From Rhizobium leguminosarum (lineage in GTDB: Bacteria > Pseudomonadota > Alphaproteobacteria > Rhizobiales > Rhizobiaceae), in assembly GCF_001679785.1 (NCBI RefSeq), contig NZ_CP016286.1, positions 4,474,501 to 4,538,500 of the forward strand: a stretch of 64,000 nt of DNA. The letters run 5' to 3'. A program made the translations under genes and the position numbers. Below the pieces are notes generated by a model. It did no database searches and was not told the origin of the DNA. It saw nothing but the letters and a program-made list of their open reading frames with translations. Positions 1-8,183 of this stretch are shown in pieces. The stretch's first letter is position 1. The number at the start of each line of letters is the position of its first letter.

Positions 1-352
1 CCTCGCGCACGACGAACACGCTCTTCTGCAGCTTGGCGAGCGTGCCGAAGATCGGCCAGTCGCTCACCTCGATCTTGGCGATGAAGGCGACGTCGGCAAC
101 GGCCGACAGCACCATGATATCAAGCCAGGAGGAATGGTTGGAGCAGAGCATCAGCGGCCGGCGGTCTTCCAGCCTGCCCGTGACGTGGACGCGGATGCCG
201 AGACAATAGCAGACGATGCGGTGCCAGACGCGCGGCAGCCGGCGGCGCAGCCGCCAGTCGAAGCGTAGCGCCAGCAGTTGCAGCGGCATGAGCACGATGC
301 TGACCGCAAGGATGACGACCGCGGCGAAGGCGATGCGCAGCCAGGCGATCAA
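1..352 (-). CDS. plsC: 1-acyl-sn-glycerol-3-phosphate acyltransferase, partial (runs off the left edge)
   Basis: This is the N-terminal part (about 117 residues) of a PlsC-type lysophosphatidate acyltransferase, which acylates lysophosphatidic acid to phosphatidic acid at the inner membrane. An N-terminal hydrophobic segment (about residues 7-28) is followed by the catalytic H-x4-D box NHSSWLD at residues 72-78, then a FIAKIEV and FGTLAKLQKSVFVVRE stretch typical of the family. No ATG is in frame after the fur stop codon; the first start is TTG at 352, with GGGAG about 8 bases upstream, so I chose TTG. The gene follows fur closely and is probably cotranscribed. The C-terminal part is outside the window. 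Confidence 0.85.
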   Translation of the reverse strand, partial: MIAWLRIAFAAVVILAVSIVLMPLQLLALRFDWRLRRRLPRVWHRIVCYCLGIRVHVTGRLEDRRPLMLCSNHSSWLDIMVLSAVADVAFIAKIEVSDWPIFGTLAKLQKSVFVVRE

Positions 353-379
353 ATGCTGGTCTCCCGGGCGGCCATTGCT

Positions 380-808
380 TCAGAGGTCTTCCTTCTTCAG
401 CGGGACGCCGTAGAGCTCCAGCCGATGGTCAACCAGCCGGAAGCCGTGCTCGCGGGCGATGCGCTCCTGCAGCGCCTCGATCTCCGGCGAGCGGAATTCG
501 ATGACCGTGCCGGTCTTCAGGTCGATGAGATGGTCGTGGTGTTCTTCCGGCACCGTTTCGTAGCGCGAGCGCCCGTCGCGGAAGTCGTGGCGGGCGATGA
601 TGCCGGCATCTTCGAACAGCTTTACGGTGCGGTAGACGGTCGAGATCGAGATCTTCGCGTCGACCTTCACCGAGCGGCGGTAGAGTTCTTCGACGTCGGG
701 ATGGTCTTCCGAGTCTTCCAGGATGCGCGCGATCACGCGGCGCTGCTCGGTCATGCGCATGCCGCGTTCGGTGCAAAGCTCCTCAAGGGTCTTGGCTACA
801 TCAGTCAT
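380..808 (-). CDS. fur: Fur-family metalloregulator (Mur-type in rhizobia)
   Basis: 142-residue Fur-family repressor: an N-terminal winged helix (TEQRRVIARIL, about 20-30; recognition region ISTVYRTVKLF, 54-65) and a C-terminal dimer/metal domain with the HHDHLID metal box at 90-96. The paired CxxC zinc motifs of enterobacterial Fur are absent; the only cysteine is C12. In Rhizobium leguminosarum and relatives the orthologous protein works mainly as Mur, a manganese-responsive repressor of manganese uptake genes, so the metal is likely Mn(II) rather than Fe(II). That assignment is from family knowledge, not visible here. The ATG start gives the normal family length. Downstream comes plsC, upstream rimI and tsaB. 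Confidence 0.9.
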   Translation of the reverse strand: MTDVAKTLEELCTERGMRMTEQRRVIARILEDSEDHPDVEELYRRSVKVDAKISISTVYRTVKLFEDAGIIARHDFRDGRSRYETVPEEHHDHLIDLKTGTVIEFRSPEIEALQERIAREHGFRLVDHRLELYGVPLKKEDL

Positions 809-890
809 CGCCGGCCTATAGAGAATTCGTGTTTCGACAACGCCGCTGGGGCATTTGCGCCAGCCTGCATGTTGTCTCGCTGCCAGGGAA

Positions 891-1391
891 CTACCGAAGA
901 ACGCGCTTCATGACAAGCGCCGTGGAGAGGGCGCCGTTTTCTTGTCTGTAGTAACCCTGACGTTCGCCGACCTTTTCGAAGCCGAGCTTGCGGTAAAGGC
1001 CAAGCGCTGCCGTATTGCCGTTGTCGACCTCGAGAAACATGCTCTCGCCGCCGCGCGACCGCGCTTCCCGCATCGCCGCCTGCATCAGTCGCCAGCCAAG
1101 TCCGGCACGGGCGACCTTCGCCTGCACGGCAATCGTCAGGATCTCCGCCTCGCCGGCGACATGGCGGGCGAGAATGAACCCCGGAAGCGGCTTTTTCAGG
1201 AAGGCATTGGTCTGGCGCGCGACGAAGCCGAAGACGGTATCCTGCATCAGCAGCCCGTGAAATTCACCGTCGCCCCAGGGCCGGGCGAACCGCTCGCCAT
1301 GCAGGGCGGCAACATCGCGGCAATCCTCGCGCTCCATGGCGATGATCTCGAATTCCGGTTTCAGCGTCAGATAGCTTTCCAGCATCGTCAT
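891..1391 (-). CDS. rimI: Ribosomal protein S18-alanine N-acetyltransferase (GNAT)
   Basis: 166-residue GNAT acetyltransferase. The acetyl-CoA loop is visible as ARAGLGWRLM (about 92-101) and the C-terminal part carries the RimI-like segment EVDNGNTAALGLYRKLGF. RimI acetylates the N-terminal alanine of ribosomal protein S18. The start overlaps the 3' end of tsaB by four bases, an arrangement (tsaB-rimI) common in bacteria, which supports the specific name over a generic GNAT. Probably translated by coupling from tsaB and followed by fur. Confidence 0.87.
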   Translation of the reverse strand: MTMLESYLTLKPEFEIIAMEREDCRDVAALHGERFARPWGDGEFHGLLMQDTVFGFVARQTNAFLKKPLPGFILARHVAGEAEILTIAVQAKVARAGLGWRLMQAAMREARSRGGESMFLEVDNGNTAALGLYRKLGFEKVGERQGYYRQENGALSTALVMKRVLR

Positions 1392-2050
1392 ACTCGTCGC
1401 GCAATCGCGTACCCGGCCTGCGGCTTGGCATCGGGTCCGCGCAGATAAAGGGGCTTCGGCTTTCCGGCATCGGGGGAGGCGGCAGCGCCCAGGCGCGCCA
1501 CGACGGAGATTGGATACCTGTTGGTGTGATCGCCGAAGGCGTCGGCCCTGAGGAGCGGCGTCGCCGAACCGGTAATCTCGCCGTCGAAACCGGCGGCAAA
1601 AACCTGCGCTTCCGCAACACTGACTGCCCGTGGCGCGTCGAGGGGCGAACCGTCGGCCGCGAAGGACTGGAGGTAGATTTCGTCCCGCTTAGCATCCATC
1701 GCCGCCAGCACGTCGCGATGAGGCGTCTCGTTACGCTGGGCTGATGCCATGACTTGGAGCGTGGTGACGCCGACGGCCGGCACATTGAGGGAAAGCGCAA
1801 AACCGCGGGCTGCGGCAACGCCGACGCGGATACCGGTAAAGGAGCCGGGACCGATGGTGACGGCAAGGCGGTCGACATCCGAAAGGGCCAGTCCCGCCTG
1901 ATCGAGTGCGCGATCGACGATACCAATCAGATGTTCAGCATGCCCCTTGCCGATCATGTCCGATGCCTCCCCCAGCACCGTATCCCTGCCGCTGTCATAG
2001 ACGGCGGCAGCGCAGTCCACACCTGCCGTGTCGAGCGCCAGAATGATCAT
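1388..2050 (-). CDS. tsaB: tRNA t6A biosynthesis protein TsaB
   Basis: 220-residue protein of the TsaB (YeaZ) family, an ASKHA-fold partner of TsaD in making N6-threonylcarbamoyladenosine on ANN-decoding tRNAs. The N-terminus MIILALDTAGVDCAAAVYD and the following GPGSFTGIRVGVAAARG segment (about 72-88) are family signatures. TsaB lacks the full metal site of TsaD and acts as a scaffold; this length matches TsaB, not the longer TsaD. The start ATG is the first in the frame. It overlaps rimI by four bases. Confidence 0.92.
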   Translation of the reverse strand: MIILALDTAGVDCAAAVYDSGRDTVLGEASDMIGKGHAEHLIGIVDRALDQAGLALSDVDRLAVTIGPGSFTGIRVGVAAARGFALSLNVPAVGVTTLQVMASAQRNETPHRDVLAAMDAKRDEIYLQSFAADGSPLDAPRAVSVAEAQVFAAGFDGEITGSATPLLRADAFGDHTNRYPISVVARLGAAASPDAGKPKPLYLRGPDAKPQAGYAIARRV

Positions 2051-2138
2051 GCCATCAATTTCCGAATAAACCAGTGTCGCCTATCGATAAATCCGTTCGG
2101 CCGAACCTGAGATGAACGGCTGGACGAATTCAAGATTT

Positions 2139-2705
2139 TTAAGCGGCAATCACTTCCTGCACTTCCGGAACGAAATGGCGCAGCAGGTTCTGGACGCCGT
2201 GCTTCAGCGTTGCCGTCGAAGACGGGCAGCCGGCGCAGGACCCCTTCATGTTCAGGTAGACCTTGCCGTCCTTGAAGCCGCGGAAGGTGATGTCGCCGCC
2301 GTCCTGGGCAACGGCAGGGCGCACGCGGGTCTCCAGAAGCTCCTTGATGGTCAGCACGATCGATTCATCGCCTTCGTCGAAGAATTCGTCGCCGGCATCG
2401 GCGTCTTCGGAGAGGATGGAGGCATCGCCCATGACCGGCTTGCCGGACATGAAGTGCTCCATGATCGAGCCTAATATAGCCGGCTTAAGATGCTGCCAGT
2501 CGGCATTGTCCTTGGAGACGGAAATGAAATCATAGCCGAAATAGACGCCGGTGACGCCCGATATTTCGAACAGGCGGGCGGCGAGCGGTGAAGCTTGAGC
2601 TTCTTCGGCGCTGCGGAACTCGGCCGTGCCGTTTTCCATCACCACCTTGCCCGGCAGGAACTTCTGCGTGGCGGGGTTCGGCGTGGCTTCGGTCTGAATG
2701 AACAT
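2139..2705 (-). CDS. NifU-like Fe-S cluster scaffold/carrier (Nfu type)
   Basis: 188-residue Nfu-type protein: N-terminal Nfu_N domain starting MFIQTEATPNPATQKFLPG and a C-terminal NifU domain with the cluster-binding CAGC at residues 157-160. It transfers Fe-S clusters to apoproteins. An upstream in-frame ATG at 2717 would add four residues (MENQ), but GGAGAA sits 8 bases before the ATG at 2705 and homologues begin MFIQTE, so 2705 is preferred. An acidic linker (about 100-114) separates the domains. Transcription likely runs separately from tsaB, which starts 88 bases downstream. Confidence 0.92.
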   Translation of the reverse strand: MFIQTEATPNPATQKFLPGKVVMENGTAEFRSAEEAQASPLAARLFEISGVTGVYFGYDFISVSKDNADWQHLKPAILGSIMEHFMSGKPVMGDASILSEDADAGDEFFDEGDESIVLTIKELLETRVRPAVAQDGGDITFRGFKDGKVYLNMKGSCAGCPSSTATLKHGVQNLLRHFVPEVQEVIAA

Positions 2706-2816
2706 CTGGTTCTCCATGCGGTCGGCCCAGGGCCTCGGCCGTCTTTAGAATTCTTCAAAAGAAGATAAGCCGATTGACGGCTCTAATCAAGACACTTGCA
2801 CTCAAGAAAAGCTTGG

Positions 2817-2926
2817 ACAGGATGATTTTAGGCCTGTTCTGCCTAAAATCTGAATCCTGTCCTACATTATATAGTTAGGCATGATATCGTCCGAAAATTC
2901 CTCACAGTTTTCGGCATCATGCTCTA
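2817..2926. repeat. Palindromic intergenic repeat, family 1, copy A (RIME-like)
   Basis: Two consecutive palindromes: one built on GGATGATTTTAGGC...GCCTAAAATC, the second on GGCATGAT...ATCATGCTCTAG with a CCGAAAA/TTTTCGG core. The same mosaic recurs near 7,625, 18,406, 35,550 and 41,781. It resembles the Rhizobium-specific intergenic mosaic elements (RIME) known from rhizobia. The right end contains the stop codon of the usp gene. Confidence 0.8.
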
Positions 2927-3415
2927 GCAGAGAGCGTCGATTTCCTCATTGGTCAGCGTATCCGGCAGCACCGTGACCGGGATCGGAAACGCCGCTGCGC
3001 GGCCGGCGACCGACGAGACCAGCGGCCCTGGACCTTCCTTCGCCGAACCGGCGGCCAGAACCAGGATCGCCACATCGCGGTCTTCCTCGATCACGGCGTT
3101 GATCTGTTCGGCAGCACCGCCCTCGCGGATGACGACTTCAGGCTCGATGCCGATGGTCTCGCGCACGATCTGGGCGATCTTGGCAACGACCGCCTCGGCC
3201 TCTTCACGCGCTTCGGCCCGCATGATTTCTTCGACGCCGAGCCATTGCTGGAAATCCCCATCCGGGATCACATAGAGCAGCACCAGCCCGCCATTGGAAT
3301 TCTTCGCGCGCCGGCCGGCATAATGAACGGCGCGTTGGCATTCGGGTGTGCCGTCGATTACCGCCATGAATTTGCGGCGGTGACCTTCCAGCCGTGAGAG
3401 TCGCTTCGATACCAT
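2924..3415 (-). CDS. Universal stress protein family (UspA-like)
   Basis: 163-residue single-domain Usp protein: MAVIDGTPECQRAVHYA after a short basic N-terminus, then VLLYVIPD, and the C-terminal VLAAGSAKEGPGPLVSSVAGRAA, which takes the place of the ATP-binding G-2x-G-9x-G(S/T) region. Proteins of this family bind ATP or accumulate under stress; the exact role is unknown. A longer frame reaches 3520, but the extra 35 residues look non-coding, and the ATG at 3415 is used here. The TAG stop lies inside the end of an intergenic repeat. Confidence 0.83.
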   Translation of the reverse strand: MVSKRLSRLEGHRRKFMAVIDGTPECQRAVHYAGRRAKNSNGGLVLLYVIPDGDFQQWLGVEEIMRAEAREEAEAVVAKIAQIVRETIGIEPEVVIREGGAAEQINAVIEEDRDVAILVLAAGSAKEGPGPLVSSVAGRAAAFPIPVTVLPDTLTNEEIDALC

Positions 3416-3544
3416 GGCGCGGACTCTGACACCCGAAGCGGAAAATTTGCAAGTCCAGTTTTTGTCCTGATGCCCGAGAGGAAATCCTCTTCTCCCCAGG
3501 GGAAGGTCCCCTTCTCCCACGGCAGAGAGAAGAGGAGATTTATC

Positions 3545-4609
3545 TCAATAGAGGAAGCCGATGACGTCGCGCACCTGGCGCATCGTCACCTCGGCGCGTG
3601 CCCTGGCGCGTTCGCCTCCCTTGCGCAGGATCGCGTCGATATGGCTGGTATCGTCCATCAGCCGGCGCATTTCGCGGGTGATCGGCGCGAGCACGTTGAT
3701 CGCCAGGTCGACCAGCGCCGGTTTGAAGACGGAGAATTGCTGGCCGCCGAATTCGGCAAGCACGTCCGCCTTCGACCTGTCGGCGAGTGCGGCATAGATC
3801 GCCACCAGATTGTCGGCTTCCGGACGGCCCTGCAGCCCGTCGATCTCGCTCGGCAAGCCGTCCGGATCGGTCTTGGCCTTGCGCATCTTCTTCGAGATCG
3901 CGTCCTCATCGTCCATCAGATTGATGCGCGAGAGATCGGAGGGGTCCGACTTCGACATTTTCTTGGTGCCGTCGCGCAACGACATGACGCGCGGTGCCGG
4001 TCCGCCGATCAGCGGCTCGACCATCGGGAAATAGGCATGCACCGGCTCGTTGCCGACGGTGATGTCGACGCCGTAATCGGTCCTGCTGATATGCTCGGCA
4101 TAGTCGAGGTTGAACTTCATCGCGATGTCGCGGGCAAGCTCCAGATGCTGCTTCTGGTCCTCACCAACAGGCACATGGGTGGCGCGATAGACGAGAATGT
4201 CGGCAGCCATCAGGCTCGGATAGGCGTAGAGCCCGAGCGAGGCCTGCTCTCGGTCCTTGCCGGCCTTGTCCTTGAACTGCGTCATCCGGTTCATCCAGCC
4301 TATGCGGGCGACGCAGTTGAAGATCCAGGCGAGTTCGGCATGCTGCGGCACGGCCGACTGATTGAAGACGATATGTTTTTCCGGATCGATGCCGGCGGCG
4401 ATGAAGGCGGCGGCGATCGAGCGCGTCTGGCTCGGCATGTCCTCATGCACGAGCTGGGCGGTGAGCGCATGCATGTCGACGACGCAGTAGATGCAGTCAT
4501 TGCCTTCCTGCAGCGCCACGAACCGGCGGATCGCGCCGAGATAATTGCCGAGATGCAGATTGCCGGTCGGCTGTACGCCGGAGAATACGAGTTTCTTGAA
4601 TTCGTTCAT
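3545..4609 (-). CDS. trpS: Tryptophanyl-tRNA synthetase
   Basis: 354-residue class I aminoacyl-tRNA synthetase charging tRNA-Trp. The HIGH-equivalent is seen as [12 protein letters not shown] (about 15-26) and the second signature as [10 protein letters not shown] past residue 200, flanked by the usual [21 protein letters not shown] context. The C-terminal helix carries the RALARAR-type [13 protein letters not shown]. Full length for the family; ATG at 4609. In related rhizobia it sits between a Usp gene and murJ, as here, apart from the accessory patch at 4,700-8,160. Confidence 0.97.
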   Translation of the reverse strand: MNEFKKLVFSGVQPTGNLHLGNYLGAIRRFVALQEGNDCIYCVVDMHALTAQLVHEDMPSQTRSIAAAFIAAGIDPEKHIVFNQSAVPQHAELAWIFNCVARIGWMNRMTQFKDKAGKDREQASLGLYAYPSLMAADILVYRATHVPVGEDQKQHLELARDIAMKFNLDYAEHISRTDYGVDITVGNEPVHAYFPMVEPLIGGPAPRVMSLRDGTKKMSKSDPSDLSRINLMDDEDAISKKMRKAKTDPDGLPSEIDGLQGRPEADNLVAIYAALADRSKADVLAEFGGQQFSVFKPALVDLAINVLAPITREMRRLMDDTSHIDAILRKGGERARARAEVTMRQVRDVIGFLY

Positions 4610-4705
4610 GTCGTCCTCAATAGGCTGGTGGAGGGCCCCAGGGCTCTGCGCCCATGTTGCTAACGCGGCGGCTTATGCACGGGCGACTGGTCGCAATCAA
4701 GGGGT

Positions 4706-5104
4706 TCAGGCGGCAGTGTGCTGGATCAGATCGAAAGTGTTGCCGTAGGGATCCGCAAACACCGCCACCGTGCCGTAAACCTCGTGACGCGGCTCTTCCA
4801 GAAAGCGCACGCCGACTGCCAGCATCGCGGCATGGTCGCGGGCGAAATCGTCGGTCTTCAGAAAGAAGCCGACACGCCCGCCGGTCTGATTGCCGATGGC
4901 CGCGCGCTGCGTCTCGTCTGCCGCCTGCGCCAGCAGAAAGGCGGCTCCATCCCCACCCTTCGGCTTCACCACCACCCAGCGCTTGCCCTCCGGCTGCAGC
5001 TCGTCCTGCAGGCAGTCGAAACCGAGACCATTGCAGTAAAAAGCCTTGGCGCGGTCGTAATCGTCGACCACGAGGGTGACGAGAAAAATAGACTGGATCG
5101 TCAT
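4706..5104 (-). CDS. Glyoxalase/bleomycin-resistance (VOC) family protein
   Basis: 132-residue vicinal-oxygen-chelate fold protein. It shows the beta-alpha-beta-beta-beta pattern: VTLVVDDYDRAKAFYCNGLGF at the start of the first module and TVAVFADPYGNTFDLIQ at the end of the second, the usual place of the metal-ligand glutamate, here Asp in FDLIQ. That substitution makes the metal chemistry uncertain. Upstream in-frame sequence to 5407 reads as non-coding, and the ATG at 5104 begins the family homology. Substrate unknown. Confidence 0.8.
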   Translation of the reverse strand: MTIQSIFLVTLVVDDYDRAKAFYCNGLGFDCLQDELQPEGKRWVVVKPKGGDGAAFLLAQAADETQRAAIGNQTGGRVGFFLKTDDFARDHAAMLAVGVRFLEEPRHEVYGTVAVFADPYGNTFDLIQHTAA

Positions 5105-5292
5105 GTACTGCCTCGCGTTTGAGATGTTTATTCCAGTTGTGAGCGGCAATTCTCTGGATTTTAAGCCGAATTGATCAACTGCCTTACTCACAATTGAGTA
5201 TAAAATTTCACAAAAAAGCTTTTTTTGAACCGAAAATCCTGCGCCTGGTGCCGGCGCCGTTGGGGTCGCTGGGATAGCCGATCGGAGCGACC

Positions 5293-5721
5293 ATGCAGAA
5301 CGCAATTTTGCTCGCCATGGCAGGCCTTTTCGCCCTACAATCAGCAACGGCTGCCGTCGGTCAAGACATGAAAAGGCATGCCATTCATCTTCCAAAACCT
5401 CAGGCACGTCTCGCCTACACGGTCCAGACCGTCAGCGTTCGTGCCAGCTGCTTTCCGGGGCGCCTGCGTGCGGTCCTGTCGCATATTGCTGCGAAGACCG
5501 GCCGGCGCCCGGTGATAACCTCGGGCCACAGGCCGCATCCCCGCCGCCACGGGTCCCTGCACGGGAAGTGTCTGGCGGCCGACATCAGGATACCCGGCCT
5601 GTCGGAGCGCACGATCATTGCTGCCGCAAGAAGCGCGCCGGGCATCGGCGGCATCGGCAGCTATTGCAACGGCATCATTCATGTCGATGTCGGACCGCAG
5701 CGACGATGGGTGGATTGCTGA
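5293..5721 (+). CDS. Secreted M15-type (YcbK-like) peptidase domain protein
   Basis: 142 residues. An N-terminal signal peptide (about 1-21, ending SATA/AVG) is followed by a compact domain with SGHR, SLHGKCLAADIRI (about 87-99) and IIHVDVG (about 128-134), which match the zinc ligand pattern H-x6-D plus HxD of peptidase family M15_3 / YcbK. Members are D-Ala-D-Ala carboxypeptidase-like cell-wall proteins. The predicted location is periplasmic. It stands alone between two convergent or divergent minus-strand genes. Two cysteines near the ends could form a disulfide. Confidence 0.75.
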   Translation: MQNAILLAMAGLFALQSATAAVGQDMKRHAIHLPKPQARLAYTVQTVSVRASCFPGRLRAVLSHIAAKTGRRPVITSGHRPHPRRHGSLHGKCLAADIRIPGLSERTIIAAARSAPGIGGIGSYCNGIIHVDVGPQRRWVDC

Positions 5722-5803
5722 GGAATCATGCGGTCCGCCTTTTCCCATTCCGGTTTAAGGATCGCCGATTCAGTGGCGGCGCAAAGACCTGCCGCGACCA
5801 ACT

Positions 5804-6424
5804 CTATTGGCCGCTCCGCGGCGTCACCGCCACCCGCAAGAGGCGCATGAATAGTTTTGTATCGTCATCGAGGCTGGAACCATTCCATTGCGCGTGTTTG
5901 ATCCCATCCATTGCAGCCATCATGATATTGGCCAATTGATGAGGCGAGGCCTGCAGTGGTTCGAGATCGATTTCCTTGGCTTCCGCAGCGACATTCAGCG
6001 TCTGTGTCAGCATAGTCAATAGCCGTGTCCGCGCGTCGAGCGTGATATCCGCAGCCAAGGCCATATTGGCGGCAAACAGTTCTTCTGCATCGGAACTGCC
6101 GCCAAAAGGGGCGATTAACTCCCGCTGAAACAGTGCTATGGCCATTTCCATGCGGTCAAACGCGTTCCCCTGTCCCGCCAGGGCCGCTTCTACCTTATCC
6201 AGTGCGCGAGTATGCGCCCGCATCGAGCCGGCTCGGAAAAGCTCTTCCTTGCTGTTGAAGCTCAGATAGAGCGATGCTCGCGAAATTCCTGCGGCGCGCG
6301 CAATGTCGGCCATGGAAGTCTTGCGAAAGCCGAAACGCACGAACACCGGCAGGGCGGCATCCAGGATTTGGGCGATTTTTCGATCAGTCTGCGTCATTTG
6401 GACAGACTGGCATTTTATGACCAT
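5804..6424 (-). CDS. TetR/AcrR-family transcriptional regulator
   Basis: 206-residue TetR regulator: helix-turn-helix in residues about 17-60 (FGFRKTSMADIARAAGISRASLYLSFNSKEELF), then an all-helical ligand/dimer domain. It is divergent from the reductase gene at 6506, with an 81-base gap that holds a 25-bp near-perfect palindrome, so it most likely controls itself and that gene. An alternative ATG at 6397 (MTQTDRKIA) would trim nine residues; neither start has a good ribosome site. Ligand unknown. Confidence 0.85.
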   Translation of the reverse strand: MVIKCQSVQMTQTDRKIAQILDAALPVFVRFGFRKTSMADIARAAGISRASLYLSFNSKEELFRAGSMRAHTRALDKVEAALAGQGNAFDRMEMAIALFQRELIAPFGGSSDAEELFAANMALAADITLDARTRLLTMLTQTLNVAAEAKEIDLEPLQASPHQLANIMMAAMDGIKHAQWNGSSLDDDTKLFMRLLRVAVTPRSGQ

Positions 6425-6440
6425 TCTGTCAAAAGACGAG

Positions 6441-6465
6441 TAGACAAATAATGTGTATCTGTCTA
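6441..6465. promoter_or_regulatory. Probable TetR operator between the divergent genes
   Basis: Inverted repeat TAGACAAATA (6441-6450) and TATCTGTCTA (6456-6465) around a 5-base centre; nine of ten positions pair. It sits midway between the TetR start and the reductase start, as expected for an autoregulatory operator. Further TGTC/GACA elements (TGGACAGACTGG near 6400, CTGTCAAAAGACGAG near 6426-6440) may be extra half sites. Confidence 0.65.
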
Positions 6466-6505
6466 AATCGATGAAAGCGCATCGGTGCGCAGTCAGGAGA
6501 TACCC

Positions 6506-7588
6506 ATGAGTATCACGTCAGATAATTCTAATGGCGCCAACGTACTGGTGACCGGCATTGGCGGATTTCTCGCAGGCCACATTGCCTTGCAGTTGCTCAA
6601 GCAGGGGTATCGGGTCAGAGGAAGCCTGCGCAGCATCGGTACAAGCGCTGCGACGGTCGGTCTGCTTGGAGCGCACACTGACGGGCAACTGCAAAATCTC
6701 AGTCTGGTGCAGGCCGATCTTGATAGCGATGGCGGTTGGGCTGCGGCTGTCGAAGGATGCGACTATGTCATTCACACCGCATCGCCTTTCCCTCCGGGAT
6801 ATCCTGAAAATGAGAATGCACTGATCCAGACAGCCCGCGATGGTGCGTTGCGTGTGCTTCGCGAGGCGCATCGGGCACGGGTCAAACGTGTGGTTCTGAC
6901 ATCCTCCATAGCTGCCACCAACCATGGCGACGGGCAGGCGCCCTTTACCGAAGAGAATTGGACCGACCCGGAAAGCCCGCGGGCGACGCCCTATTACAAA
7001 TCCAAGACGCTGACTGAGCGGGCTGCCTGGGCCTTTGCTCATGAAGTCGGGCTCGATCTGGCCGTGATCAATCCAAGCACGATCCTCGGGCCGTTGCTCG
7101 GGCCGAATTTCGGGACGTCCGTTGGATTGATCCACCATTTGATGACGGGACGATTCAACGGTATCCCGCGCTTTGGCTTCTCCGTCGTGGATGTGCGCGA
7201 TACCGCCGATGCCCACATTCGAGCGATGACCAATCCTGCTGCCGGCGGCCAACGGTTCATCATCGGTGGACGGTTTTTCTGGCTCAAGGACCTTGTGGCC
7301 ATTCTTGCCCATTCCTTTCCCGACCATGCCTCCCGCCTGCCGTCAGGCGAAGTCTCTGACGAGATGGTCAGGGTCATGGCGCAATCCGACCCTGATGCAC
7401 GAACCATTGTTCATGAGCTCAATCGCGACCTCAGTGTCAGTGCAGCAAAAGCCCACCGCGTCCTCGGGTGGCGCTCACGTCCAGATGAGCAATGCATCCG
7501 CGCCAGCGCCCAAAGCCTCATCGACTTGGGATTGGTGCCGACCTCGAATGGAGAACCGGCAACGCGACGGCCAGTGACTGCATCATAG
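6506..7588 (+). CDS. NAD(P)-dependent epimerase/dihydroflavonol-reductase-like protein
   Basis: 360-residue extended short-chain dehydrogenase. A Rossmann motif VTGIGGFLAGHIA (about 15-27, GxxGxxA form) and the catalytic YYKSKTLTE segment (YxxxK) with a preceding serine (VVLTSSIAA) are visible; IHTASPFP is typical of dihydroflavonol/cinnamoyl-CoA-type reductases. The family reduces aldehydes or ketones with NADPH; substrate unknown. The ATG at 6506 follows CAGGAGA, better than an upstream in-frame start at 6485. Likely repressed by the divergent TetR protein, as is typical of stress- or xenobiotic-induced reductases. Confidence 0.87.
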   Translation: MSITSDNSNGANVLVTGIGGFLAGHIALQLLKQGYRVRGSLRSIGTSAATVGLLGAHTDGQLQNLSLVQADLDSDGGWAAAVEGCDYVIHTASPFPPGYPENENALIQTARDGALRVLREAHRARVKRVVLTSSIAATNHGDGQAPFTEENWTDPESPRATPYYKSKTLTERAAWAFAHEVGLDLAVINPSTILGPLLGPNFGTSVGLIHHLMTGRFNGIPRFGFSVVDVRDTADAHIRAMTNPAAGGQRFIIGGRFFWLKDLVAILAHSFPDHASRLPSGEVSDEMVRVMAQSDPDARTIVHELNRDLSVSAAKAHRVLGWRSRPDEQCIRASAQSLIDLGLVPTSNGEPATRRPVTAS

Positions 7589-7624
7589 TCGCCGCCTATG
7601 CCGAGAGAATTAACCGATCCTTAG

Positions 7625-7731
7625 AACAGGATGATTTTAGGCCGGTCGGCCTGAGATAGAATCCTGTTCAAAATCAAATAATTAGAGCACGATGTTGTCC
7701 GAAACCGCTGACGCTTTCGGCATCATGCTCC
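7625..7731. repeat. Palindromic intergenic repeat, family 1, copy B
   Basis: Same two-palindrome mosaic as at 2817 (AACAGGATGATTTTAGGCC..., then TTAGAGCACGATGTTGTCC...TTTCGGCATCATGCTC), more diverged. It separates the reductase gene from the NTF2-like gene. Confidence 0.75.
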
Positions 7732-7752
7732 AGCTTCAATTGGAGAACGGAC

Positions 7753-8157
7753 ATGACAATCCCGACCGTCGACGCATCCCAATCGGCCAGTGAGGCCAAC
7801 CTTCTTCGCGAAACGGAGCGCGCGAGGCTGCGTGCCCTGATCAACGCCGATATGCTTCGGGCACGGCAGCTTCACGCTCCGGACTTCCAGCTGATAACGC
7901 CGATCGGTGCCGCGCTTTCTAAGGAAGAATATCTGGGTGCGATCGCCTCCGGGCAGATCAAATACCTGACCTGGCAGCCCGCTGACATTGCCGTGCGGCT
8001 TTATGACGGTGTAGCCGTTCTTCGGTATCGCGCTCAGCTGGAGGTCGTCTTCGGCGGCCACAAAGTCGCCCTCAACGACTACTGGCACACTGACACGTAT
8101 GAGCGGCATGACGAACGATGGATGGTTGTCTGGTCTCAAGCCACAGCTATCAAGTAG
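7753..8157 (+). CDS. NTF2-like (DUF4440/SnoaL-type) protein
   Basis: 134 residues with the cone-shaped NTF2-like fold pattern: an N-terminal helix (ETERARLRALINADMLRARQLHAPDFQLITPIG), a middle YLGAIASGQIKYL helix and C-terminal strands ending RWMVVWSQATAI. Members act as small-molecule enzymes or binding proteins; no catalytic assignment can be made. It starts at ATG after GGAGAACGGAC. It converges with murJ. Confidence 0.7.
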   Translation: MTIPTVDASQSASEANLLRETERARLRALINADMLRARQLHAPDFQLITPIGAALSKEEYLGAIASGQIKYLTWQPADIAVRLYDGVAVLRYRAQLEVVFGGHKVALNDYWHTDTYERHDERWMVVWSQATAIK

Positions 8158-8183
8158 TCAGAGTCACGGTGGTACGACTGGCC

